The translations under genes and the position numbers were made by a program. From positions 1-7,695 of the forward strand of contig JAKBFR010000112.1 in NCBI GenBank assembly GCA_021837545.1: a stretch of 7,695 nucleotides of DNA, given 5' to 3'. The notes below the pieces were generated by a model that saw only the letters and a program-made list of their open reading frames with translations, ran no database searches and had not been told where the DNA came from. Below, piece by piece: positions 1 through 6,152 of this stretch (its first letter is position 1; each line of letters begins with the position of its first letter). This DNA comes from Bacillota bacterium (GTDB taxonomy: Bacteria; Bacillota_A; Clostridia; Clostridiales; Clostridiaceae).

Positions 1-33
1 ATAATGATTTTAATTAACCATGTAACATTATTT

Positions 34-62
34 ATAATAGCATAAAACTTTTCAATTGAAAA
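34..62 (-). promoter_or_regulatory. Possible extended -10 promoter for a gene left of the window
   Basis: On the minus strand TGCTATTAT (42-34) looks like an extended -10. A 17-base spacer leads back to TTTTCA (62-57), a weak -35 that falls inside the Fur-like palindrome. A repressor bound there would block it. The gene itself is not visible, so this rests on spacing and position alone. Confidence 0.35.
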
Positions 63-73
63 TGATTTTCAAT
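55..73. promoter_or_regulatory. Fur-box-like operator (perfect 19-base palindrome)
   Basis: ATTGAAAATGATTTTCAAT is a perfect 9-1-9 palindrome centred on base 64. Its core TGAAAATGATTTTCA matches the 7-1-7 Fur box of Firmicutes (TGATAATNATTATCA) at all but two symmetric positions. It lies beyond the icd terminator, so it most likely controls a minus-strand gene left of the window. A different Fur-family regulator (PerR or Zur) is possible, since their sites are similar. Confidence 0.6.
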
Positions 74-159
74 ATATTTTAAAATAAATATTGATTTTAT
101 AATTTTAACGTTATATTTTTATGGAACTTGTTCTTCATCATCCGTTATCAACTTTTTAA

Positions 160-215
160 TTATAAAAAAAGAGAACATATACCTACTCCATAGAAGGAAG
201 TATATGTTCTCTTTT
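160..215 (-). terminator. icd transcription terminator
   Basis: A 16-bp stem (167-182 with 200-215, AAAAGAGAACATATAC) with a 17-base loop starts about 35 bases after the icd stop and runs into a T tract on the minus strand (170-164). The plus strand also ends in TTTTATTTTTATA, so the hairpin may act in both directions. The loop can form two or three extra pairs. Confidence 0.9.
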
Positions 216-250
216 ATTTTTATACAAATAATTAATGTTTTATATTAAAT

Positions 251-1459
251 TTAAAGAATTTCTTCTAATGTTTTTCTAATAGCTTTAATAAAATCAAAAG
301 TATTTAGTGTTTGAATATTATCATGTTCTGCTATTAATGCTAAGTCTTTAGTCATAGCACCATCTTCAATTGTTTTGATTGAAGCCTTTTCCAATTTATT
401 TGCAAATTCAACTAGTGCAGTATTATTGTCTAGTTCGCCTCTTTTTCTTAAAGCCCCAGACCATGCAAATATTGTTGCTATTGAATTTGTTGATGTTTCT
501 TCGCCTTTTAAGTGTTTATAGTAATGTTGTTGAACAGTACCATGAGCCGCTTCATATTCATAATTTCCTTCTGGTGAAACTAAAACTGAAGTCATCATTG
601 CAAGCGAACCAAATGCTGTAGCTACCATGTCACTCATTACATCTCCGTCATAGTTTTTACAAGCCCATATCATTCCACCTTCTGATTTAACTACTCTTGC
701 CACAACATCATCAATTAATGTATAGAAGTACTCAATTCCGGCTTCATCAAACTTAGTTTTATATTCGTTATCAAAAATTTCTTGGAATATGTCTTTAAAA
801 GTATGATCATATTTCTTTGAAATTGTATCCTTAGTTGCAAACCATAAATCTTGTTTTGTATCCAGTGCAAAGTTAAAGCAACTTTTAGCAAAGCTTCCTA
901 TAGAGTTATTAAGGTTATGCATTCCCATAACAACACCATCTCCAGCAAAATTATGTACTAATTCTCTTTTTTCTTCTCCATTTTCACAAGTAAATACTAA
1001 CTCACACTTGCCTTTTCCTTCTATTTTCATTTCTACATTTCTATATATATCCCCATAAGCATGTCTTGCTATTGTAATAGGCTTCTTCCATGTTCTAACG
1101 TATGGTTTTACTGGTTCTACTGTAATTGGAGCTCTAAATACTGTGCCATCCAAGATTGCTCTTATAGTTCCATTCGGACTTTTCCACATTTCTTTCAAAT
1201 CATATTCTTTCATTCTTGCGCCATTAGGAGTAATAGTTGCACATTTCACCCCTACTTTGTATTTTTTAATAGCTTCTGCAGAATCTACAGTAACTTTATC
1301 ATTAGTTTCATTTCTGTATTCTAATCCAAGATCATAATATTCTGTATTTAATTCAATAAATGGATTTAATAATTCCTCTTTTATTGCACCCCAAATGATT
1401 CTTGTCATTTCGTCTCCATCCATTTCAACTAATGGAGTCGACATTTTAATTTTTTCCAT
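251..1459 (-). CDS. icd: Isocitrate dehydrogenase, eukaryote-like (type II), probably NADP-dependent
   Basis: This 402-residue enzyme oxidises isocitrate to 2-oxoglutarate and CO2 and would supply the carbon skeleton for glutamate made by GltBD. It is clearly of the homodimeric type II subfamily seen in eukaryotes and some bacteria, not the E. coli type. Substrate residues known from human IDH1 are present at the same numbers: Thr77, Ser94, Asn96, Arg100, Arg109, Arg132 and Tyr139. The catalytic Lys (K210, in TKDT) and metal ligands Asp250, Asp273 and Asp277 (in LIDD and DGDVMSD) are also kept. At the coenzyme site Lys258 (KSEGG) and His312 remain. The Arg that contacts the NADP 2'-phosphate in IDH1 (HGTVTRH) is Gln311 here (HGTVQQH, bases near 529), so the coenzyme call is less sure than the reaction. 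The gene has its own promoter and terminator and lies directly after glnA. Confidence 0.95.
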   Translation of the reverse strand: MEKIKMSTPLVEMDGDEMTRIIWGAIKEELLNPFIELNTEYYDLGLEYRNETNDKVTVDSAEAIKKYKVGVKCATITPNGARMKEYDLKEMWKSPNGTIRAILDGTVFRAPITVEPVKPYVRTWKKPITIARHAYGDIYRNVEMKIEGKGKCELVFTCENGEEKRELVHNFAGDGVVMGMHNLNNSIGSFAKSCFNFALDTKQDLWFATKDTISKKYDHTFKDIFQEIFDNEYKTKFDEAGIEYFYTLIDDVVARVVKSEGGMIWACKNYDGDVMSDMVATAFGSLAMMTSVLVSPEGNYEYEAAHGTVQQHYYKHLKGEETSTNSIATIFAWSGALRKRGELDNNTALVEFANKLEKASIKTIEDGAMTKDLALIAEHDNIQTLNTFDFIKAIRKTLEEIL

Positions 1460-1467
1460 ATTTATTG

Positions 1468-1473
1468 CCTCCT
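1468..1473 (-). promoter_or_regulatory. icd ribosome binding site
   Basis: A perfect AGGAGG lies 8 bases before the ATG at 1459. This fixes the start as [20 protein letters not shown] and argues against the second Met, five codons further in. Confidence 0.85.
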
Positions 1474-1508
1474 ATATTGCTTATATTTACTTTAATTTTC
1501 TCTAAACA

Positions 1509-1537
1509 ATTATACAATATTGCTGACTTTTTATCAA
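1509..1537 (-). promoter_or_regulatory. icd promoter (sigma-A type)
   Basis: Minus-strand TTGATA (1537-1532), a 17-base spacer and TATAAT (1514-1509) predict a start near 1502 and a short leader of about 43 nt. The leader is too short for an attenuator like that of glnA, so icd is probably not under the same RNA control. I see no clear operator palindrome around it. Confidence 0.78.
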
Positions 1538-1573
1538 TTTCTAACAATTCTAATGTTTTACCAACATATTTGC

Positions 1574-1610
1574 AAAAAAAATGGAGAACTTCATTTCTGA
1601 AGTTCTCCAT
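1574..1610 (-). terminator. glnA transcription terminator
   Basis: A perfect 13-bp stem (ATGGAGAACTTCA, 1581-1593, with 1598-1610) has a 4-base loop. On the minus strand it is followed by an unbroken run of T (1580-1574). It sits about 90 bases after the glnA stop and before the icd promoter, which separates the two transcription units. The plus-strand side also has TCTATTTTTT, so it could work in both directions. Confidence 0.92.
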
Positions 1611-1702
1611 TCTATTTTTTATCACAGTTTTAGTCATATGAAGGAAAATAATACGTCATTTACTAGTATACTAACTTATTATTTTCTGGAATATGATTTA
1701 TA

Positions 1703-3796
1703 CTAAATGTTGAATAACATATCTCCATAAGTTGGTAGTGGCCAGAATTCTTCATCAACTATAGTTTCAAGTTTATCAGCATCTTCTCTTAAAGTATTCA
1801 TTTGTTCGAATACTTCGTATCTGTACATCATTCCTAAATCAAATATATCACCTTGGAAGTTGTCTGCTTTTTCAACTGCTTTTTCAAGAAGTATTACATT
1901 TTTATTTAATGAAGCTATCAATGTTGAAACTTCAGTTAATAATTCAGTTTGAACTGATATATCTGCATTTATTCCAGTAGCTTTTATAGTGTTTATTGAT
2001 TCTGCAACACTTGTAGCAAACTGAATTACAGCAGGTATGATTTGACGTTTTGCCATTTCAATTGTTGTTAATGCTTCTATATTTATAATCTTATTATAGT
2101 TTTCAAGAGTAATTTCATAACGAGATGTTGATTCTACTTTAGTTAAAACTCCATGTTTTTCTAATACAGCTTGATTCTTTTCAGAAATCATAGCTTTAGC
2201 AGATTCTACAGTAGATTTAATATTTGGAAGTCCTCTTCTTTCAGCTTCAGCAACCCATTCATCTGAATATCCATTTCCATTAAATATTATTCTCTTATGA
2301 GATTTAACAATATTAGTTAAGATTGATTGTATTTCAGCATTTAAATCAGAAGCCTTTTCAAGTTTATCTGCAATTTCAGATAAAGTTTCAGCAACTATTG
2401 TATTTAAAACGAAATTACAACCAGAAATTGAAGCTGAAGATGGAACCATTCTAAACTCAAACTTATTTCCTGTGAATGCAAATGGAGAAGTTCTGTTTCT
2501 GTCAGTTGCATCTTTTGGAAGAGGAGGTAATGTATTTACTCCAATAGTTAACTCACTTGAAGATTTAGAACTTGTAGCTGCACCTTTTTCAATTTGTTCT
2601 AATACATCTTCTAATTGATCTCCTAAGAACATAGAAATTATAGCTGGAGGAGCTTCATTAGCACCTAAACGATGATCATTTCCAGCATTAGCAGCTGATA
2701 CTCTTAATAAATCTGGATATTCATCAACAGCCTTTATTATAGCACAAAGGAATAAAAGGAATTGTTGATTTTCATGTGGAGATTTACCTGGTTCAAGAAG
2801 ATTCATTCCATCATCAGTACCCAGTGACCAGTTGTTATGCTTACCTGATCCGTTTACTCCAGCAAATGGTTTTTCATGAAGTAAACAATATAAATCGTGT
2901 TTTGAAGCAACTTTCTTCATTATTTCCATTGTAAGTTGGTTATGGTCAGTTGATATATTTGTTGTACTAAATATAGGAGCTAATTCATGTTGAGCAGGAG
3001 CAACTTCATTATGCTTAGTTTTAGCTAATATTCCAAGTTTCCAAAGTTCTTCATCTAACTCTTTCATGAAATCAGAAACTCTTTTTGTTAATGCTCCGAA
3101 GTAATGATCTTCAAGTTCTTGACCTTTTGAAGGTTTTGCTCCAAATAATGTTCTTCCAGTTAATATAAGGTCTTTACGAGCATCATACATTTTTTTATCA
3201 ATTAAGAAATATTCTTGTTCAGGGCCTACAGTTGTAGTAACTTTTTGAGTAGTAGTATTTCCTAGTGCTCTTAAAACACGTAGAGCTTGCCCAGATATCG
3301 CTTCCATTGAACGTAATAATGGAGTTTTCTTATCTAAAGCTTCTCCGTTATAAGAACAGAATGCAGTTGGTATGCATAAAGAATCATCTTTAATAAATGC
3401 TGGTGAAGTACAATCCCATGCAGTATATCCTCTAGCTTCAAAAGTAACTCTTAGTCCACCTGAAGGGAAAGAAGATGCATCAGGTTCACCTTTAATTAAT
3501 TCTTTACCTGAAAATTCTAATAATACGCTCCCGTCTGAAGTCGGGTTTATAAAAGAATCATGTTTTTCAGCAGTAATTCCAGTCATTGGTTGGAACCAGT
3601 GAGTAAAGTGAGTAGCACCTTTTTCAACAGCCCAATCTTTCATTGCAGATGCAACAATATCTGCAACCTCTGGTTCAAGAGCAGTTCCTTTTTCAATTGT
3701 CTTTTTTAAAGCTTTATAAGTAGCCTTTGGAAGACGTTCTTTCATTACAGAATCATTAAATACATTTGAAGCAAAAATTTCATTGATTTTATTCAT
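1703..3796 (-). CDS. glnA: Glutamine synthetase type III (GSIII)
   Basis: This 697-residue enzyme makes glutamine from glutamate, ammonium and ATP in the cytoplasm. The length is typical of GSIII (about 700) and far above GSI (about 450-470). The N-terminal region has the GSIII signature [20 protein letters not shown] (61-80) and [19 protein letters not shown] (110-128). Catalytic-core motifs follow: the metal-binding [10 protein letters not shown] (191-200), [14 protein letters not shown] (261-274), [13 protein letters not shown] (315-327, ATP and glutamate site), [15 protein letters not shown] (370-384) and [21 protein letters not shown] (434-454). The helical GSIII-specific C-terminal region runs from about 500 to the end, closing [14 protein letters not shown]. 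All core motifs look intact. It has its own promoter with an ANTAR-type attenuated leader upstream and a strong terminator before icd, so it is probably monocistronic. The family is also called GlnN. GSI-type adenylylation is not expected from family knowledge. Confidence 0.97.
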   Translation of the reverse strand: MNKINEIFASNVFNDSVMKERLPKATYKALKKTIEKGTALEPEVADIVASAMKDWAVEKGATHFTHWFQPMTGITAEKHDSFINPTSDGSVLLEFSGKELIKGEPDASSFPSGGLRVTFEARGYTAWDCTSPAFIKDDSLCIPTAFCSYNGEALDKKTPLLRSMEAISGQALRVLRALGNTTTQKVTTTVGPEQEYFLIDKKMYDARKDLILTGRTLFGAKPSKGQELEDHYFGALTKRVSDFMKELDEELWKLGILAKTKHNEVAPAQHELAPIFSTTNISTDHNQLTMEIMKKVASKHDLYCLLHEKPFAGVNGSGKHNNWSLGTDDGMNLLEPGKSPHENQQFLLFLCAIIKAVDEYPDLLRVSAANAGNDHRLGANEAPPAIISMFLGDQLEDVLEQIEKGAATSSKSSSELTIGVNTLPPLPKDATDRNRTSPFAFTGNKFEFRMVPSSASISGCNFVLNTIVAETLSEIADKLEKASDLNAEIQSILTNIVKSHKRIIFNGNGYSDEWVAEAERRGLPNIKSTVESAKAMISEKNQAVLEKHGVLTKVESTSRYEITLENYNKIINIEALTTIEMAKRQIIPAVIQFATSVAESINTIKATGINADISVQTELLTEVSTLIASLNKNVILLEKAVEKADNFQGDIFDLGMMYRYEVFEQMNTLREDADKLETIVDEEFWPLPTYGDMLFNI

Positions 3797-3805
3797 TAAT
3801 AAGAT

Positions 3806-3812
3806 CCCCTTT
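3806..3812 (-). promoter_or_regulatory. glnA ribosome binding site
   Basis: Minus-strand AAAGGGG ends 9 bases before the ATG at 3796 and fixes the start of glnA. It does not pair with the attenuator hairpins, so control seems to be at transcription rather than at translation. Confidence 0.75.
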
Positions 3813-3972
3813 CAGATATACAATATTATTTAAATTGTTATTAACTAAATACAATAATTAGTAATTTAATAAAATTTTTAGATTATAAATATTACATAAT
3901 GAATTAAAAACATAGACTGAATTAATAAATAAATTTCCTATTAAATCTACATTTGGAATAAAATGCATATTT
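3813..3972 (-). other. Distal part of the glnA untranslated leader
   Basis: This very AT-rich stretch lies between the attenuator and the glnA ribosome binding site, in a gene-free interval of about 400 bases. I see no ORF, no convincing hairpin and no second good promoter. A TATAAT at 3887-3882 lacks a matching -35. Its function, if any, is to carry transcripts that escape the attenuator. Confidence 0.5.
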
Positions 3973-4014
3973 AAAAAATAAAAAGCTAAAGAAATATATT
4001 AATATTCTCTAGCT
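3973..4014 (-). terminator. Rho-independent attenuator in the glnA leader
   Basis: On the minus strand AGCTAGAGAA (4014-4005) pairs with TTCTTTAGCT (3993-3984) over 10 bp with one G-T. After a single-base bulge come 3 more pairs and the loop TAAT. The U-tract TTTTTATTTTTT (3984-3973) follows immediately. It lies about 175 bases before the glnA start and about 100 bases after the predicted transcript start, so it would stop glnA transcription prematurely unless prevented. Its 5' arm overlaps the 3' arm of P2. It could also end read-through transcripts from the small membrane protein gene. Confidence 0.85.
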
Positions 4015-4102
4015 CCATTGCTAAAAATTTTATTTAATTAATAAATTAAACCTAATTCTTCTGACTATTACTAAAATATTTCCCATTAAAACTGTCATAG
4101 TC
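4006..4102 (-). ncRNA. glnA leader: ANTAR-type dual-hairpin antiterminator element (P1 and P2)
   Basis: P1 (4102-4063) has a 6-bp base GACTAT/ATAGTC, an irregular middle with bulges, and three A-U pairs closing hexaloop AAUGGG (4087-4082). P2 (4027-4006) is an 8-bp stem, UUUUUAGC against GCUAGAGA with two G-U pairs, closing hexaloop AAUGGA (4019-4014). Both loops have A at position 1 and G at position 4, the diagnostic bases of RNA sites bound by ANTAR-domain response regulators. The 3' arm of P2 is also the 5' arm of the terminator that follows, so only one of the two can form. The 35-nt linker can fold into an all-A-U hairpin (UUUAAUU/AAUUAAA, 4050-4033). The inferred action is that a regulator, probably made active by low nitrogen, holds P1-P2 and allows read-through into glnA. 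The regulator gene is not in the window. Folds were drawn by eye. Confidence 0.78.
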
Positions 4103-4119
4103 TTAAATACGATAGATTA

Positions 4120-4148
4120 ATTATACTATATTGTTAAATATTTTTCAA
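4120..4148 (-). promoter_or_regulatory. glnA promoter (sigma-A type)
   Basis: Minus-strand TTGAAA (4148-4143), a 17-base spacer and a perfect TATAAT (4125-4120) make one of the best promoters in the window. The start point should fall near 4113, which places both leader hairpins and the attenuator inside the transcript and leaves about 317 nt before the glnA ATG. A strong, apparently constitutive promoter fits control exercised later, at termination. Confidence 0.8.
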
Positions 4149-4200
4149 TACTCAAATTGGATTTTGATTGCTCAATTAAAAGTTAATATACAGATTAAGA

Positions 4201-4491
4201 TTATTTCTCTTTATCATCTATATCCTCATACTCGACATCAATAATTTCTCCATTAGTATAATCATCAGTTGACTCTTTATTAATATCTTGATTTCTATAG
4301 TTATTCTTAATATCATTTGAATTCTTTTGTTCTTTTTTCACTTTAATAAATGCCATAATTTTTATAATTATATATGCTATTACTCCAATTAATATGAGCC
4401 CTGGAAGAATACGTATGAATATTGATCCAACTAAAAATACCATGCAAATTGTTCCAATAATATATATATACTTTTTGATTTGTTCATTCAT
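4201..4491 (-). CDS. Small two-helix membrane protein of unknown function
   Basis: I do not recognise this 96-residue protein. Two hydrophobic stretches can be seen, at roughly residues 8-26 (YIYIIGTICMVFLVGSIFI) and 28-48 (centred on LPGLILIGVIAYIIIKI), joined by only an Arg-containing turn. A Lys-rich patch (KVKKEQK) follows and then a polar, strongly acidic tail ending GEIIDVEYEDIDDKEK. This predicts a helical hairpin in the membrane with, by the positive-inside rule, both ends in the cytoplasm. I choose the ATG at 4491 over an in-frame TTG at 4500 because the Shine-Dalgarno GAGG (4504-4501) directly abuts the TTG but is 9 bases from the ATG. It has its own promoter and no obvious terminator before the glnA promoter, so some transcripts may run on into the glnA leader. 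A role in nitrogen metabolism is not shown by the sequence. Confidence 0.8.
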   Translation of the reverse strand: MNEQIKKYIYIIGTICMVFLVGSIFIRILPGLILIGVIAYIIIKIMAFIKVKKEQKNSNDIKNNYRNQDINKESTDDYTNGEIIDVEYEDIDDKEK

Positions 4492-4569
4492 TACAATCAA
4501 CCTCTACACCGCTTAGTTTTTAGACATTTAAATAAAAATATCTACCTATATCTATTTAATTTATTTATA

Positions 4570-4598
4570 ATTATACCCTAGAGCTATAAAATTTACAA
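4570..4598 (-). promoter_or_regulatory. Sigma-A-type promoter for the small membrane protein gene
   Basis: Minus-strand TTGTAA (4598-4593), a 17-base spacer and TATAAT (4575-4570) form a near-consensus housekeeping promoter. It lies just downstream of the gltBD terminator. The predicted transcript start is near 4563, giving a leader of about 70 bases before the ATG at 4491. I see no operator or riboswitch-like fold in that leader. Confidence 0.75.
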
Positions 4599-4610
4599 TG
4601 TATAACTACA

Positions 4611-4653
4611 AAACAATAATCCCTTCGGAAAATTTCCAAAGGGATTATTGTTT
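4611..4653 (-). terminator. gltBD transcription terminator hairpin
   Basis: A 15-bp perfect stem (AAACAATAATCCCTT, 4611-4625, against 4639-4653) is followed inward by one C-A mismatch and a further 5 bp around a very small loop, starting 9 bases after the gltD stop. The downstream T-run on the minus strand is short (TTTTG after the stem begins to close), so this is a strong hairpin with a weak U-tract. On the plus strand the tail is no better, and no plus-strand gene faces it. Confidence 0.8.
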
Positions 4654-4662
4654 GAAATGATC

Positions 4663-6135
4663 TTATTTTCTCAAAAATTTATTAATTGATATTCCTGCTT
4701 GTATTCCTTCATTTATAGCAGTTACAACTAATGATTGACCGCGCCTAGCATCACCCGTTGCAAACACTTTAGGAATATTAGTTCTGAAATCTGATTCTCC
4801 TGCTTTTATATTAGTTCTTACATCTGATCCTACTCCAAAAGCATCTTTAATATAGCTTTGTGAACCTGTGAATCCCATTGCAAGTAATACAAGTTCAGCC
4901 TTATATGTTTTTTCTGATCCTTCAACTGATACTGGTGAAAATCTTCCACTCTCATCTTTTTTCCATTCAACTTTTACAGTATCAACACTTTCAAGATTTC
5001 CATCTTTATCTCCATGAAGAGCTGTAACTGTTGTTAAATATTCTCTAGGATCCTTGCCATATAGACTTATAAATTCTTCTTGACCATAATCAACCTTAAG
5101 AATTTTAGGCCATTCTGGCCATGGATTGTTTTCACTTCTTTCCTTACCTGGTTCTCCCATTATTTCAAATTGAACTAATGATTTGCAACCATGTCTAAGT
5201 GAAGTTCCAACACAATCTGTTCCTGTATCTCCCCCACCAATTACAATTACATTTTTATCTTTTGCAGAAATGTAGTTGTTATCTGAGTGATTTGAATCTA
5301 AAAGACTCTTAGTATTAGCTTTTAAGAAATCTACTGCAAAATGAACTCCTTTAACTTCCGATCTACCCTCTACTTGAATATCTCTAGGTTCAGATGCCCC
5401 TGTTGCAAGAACTACTGCATCATATTCATTTAGGATTTCATTCGCATCATAGTTATCACCAACATTCGCATTGTTCACAAATCTAATTCCTTCTTCCGCC
5501 ATTAGATGAACTCTTCTTGAGATAACTTCTTTATCAAGCTTCATGTTAGGAATTCCATACATCAATAATCCACCTGGTCTATCACTTCTTTCAAATACAG
5601 TAACTTTATGACCACATTTATTTAACGTATCTGCTGCTGCAAGTCCTGCTGGTCCTGATCCTATTACTGCAACTGTTTTTCCAGTTCTCTTAGCGGGTGG
5701 ATTTGCCTTAACTGTTTTATTTTCAAAAGCAATATCAATTATTGATCTTTCGTTTTCCTTTATAGTAATCGAAGGACCATTTAATCCTGCTGTACACCCA
5801 GCTTCACACGGAGCTGGACATACTCTTCCTGTAAATTCAGGGAATGGATTAGTCTTATTTAATCTTTCATAAGCTAAATCCCATTTTCCTCTATACACTA
5901 AATCATTCCATTCAGGAATTAAGTTATGAAGTGGACATCCTGATACCATCCCTGAAAATAATACTCCTGATTGACAAAATGGAACACCACAATCCATACA
6001 TCTTGCACCCTGAATACATTGATTTTCTTCAGGAAGTCTTTTATGAAACTCTTTATAATCCTTTAGTCTTTCTTTTGGTTCTCTATTTTTTCCTTCTTCT
6101 CTATCATACTCTAAAAATCCTGTTGGTTTACCCAT
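4663..6135 (-). CDS. gltD: Glutamate synthase [NADPH] small (beta) subunit
   Basis: This 490-residue flavoprotein takes electrons from NADPH through FAD and passes them through 4Fe-4S clusters to the FMN of GltB. The N-terminal iron-sulfur domain has cysteines at 46, 49, 54 and 67 (CMDCGVPFC and GCP) and at 106, 110 and 114 (CPAPCEAGC). The FAD Rossmann motif is VIGSGPAGLAAA (157-168). The nucleotide-binding motif for NADPH is VIGGGDTGTD (298-307). The C-terminal FAD-contacting segment is FATGDARRGQSLV with the following NEGIQAG (458-481). Length and domain order are normal for the family. The ATG at 6135 is preferred because MGKPTGFLEY is the usual GltD N-terminus and a G-rich Shine-Dalgarno lies 9 bases upstream. 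It follows gltB and ends at a hairpin terminator, so gltB-gltD looks like a complete two-gene transcript end. NADPH rather than NADH is inferred from the family. Confidence 0.97.
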   Translation of the reverse strand: MGKPTGFLEYDREEGKNREPKERLKDYKEFHKRLPEENQCIQGARCMDCGVPFCQSGVLFSGMVSGCPLHNLIPEWNDLVYRGKWDLAYERLNKTNPFPEFTGRVCPAPCEAGCTAGLNGPSITIKENERSIIDIAFENKTVKANPPAKRTGKTVAVIGSGPAGLAAADTLNKCGHKVTVFERSDRPGGLLMYGIPNMKLDKEVISRRVHLMAEEGIRFVNNANVGDNYDANEILNEYDAVVLATGASEPRDIQVEGRSEVKGVHFAVDFLKANTKSLLDSNHSDNNYISAKDKNVIVIGGGDTGTDCVGTSLRHGCKSLVQFEIMGEPGKERSENNPWPEWPKILKVDYGQEEFISLYGKDPREYLTTVTALHGDKDGNLESVDTVKVEWKKDESGRFSPVSVEGSEKTYKAELVLLAMGFTGSQSYIKDAFGVGSDVRTNIKAGESDFRTNIPKVFATGDARRGQSLVVTAINEGIQAGISINKFLRK

Positions 6136-6144
6136 ATCATATAA

Positions 6145-6152
6145 CCCCCCTA
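6145..6152 (-). promoter_or_regulatory. gltD ribosome binding site overlapping the gltB stop codon
   Basis: Read on the minus strand, the gltB stop TAG runs straight into a G tract (TAGGGGGG), which is the only Shine-Dalgarno candidate, 9 bases before the gltD ATG. A ribosome terminating on gltB therefore covers the gltD initiation site, which suggests translational coupling that would keep the two subunits near equal amounts. A six-G tract is an unusual form in such an AT-rich context. The coupling is inferred from the overlap. Confidence 0.7.

Noticed and set aside
1574..1612. AATGGAG in the glnA terminator as another ANTAR loop
   Set aside because: The bases are paired inside a perfect 13-bp stem and have no flanking complementary arms that would make a hexaloop. 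The likeness is coincidental.
1446..1637. 63-codon minus-strand ORF before icd
   Set aside because: It runs through the glnA terminator hairpin and the icd promoter and overlaps the icd start. It has no proper ribosome binding site and its sequence is just the translated terminator and spacer.
3882..3910. Second glnA promoter downstream of the attenuator
   Set aside because: TATAAT at 3887-3882 has only TTTTTA at the right distance upstream. That is a weak match, expected by chance in DNA this AT-rich.
3973..4113. T-box or glutamine riboswitch in the glnA leader
   Set aside because: There is no T-box AGGGTGGNACCGCG core or specifier stem. Glutamine riboswitches of the glnA type are known mainly from cyanobacteria and their conserved core is not seen.
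4492..4500. TTG at 4500 as the start of the small membrane protein
   Set aside because: The GAGG Shine-Dalgarno touches this codon with no spacing, while the ATG at 4491 has the normal 9-base gap.
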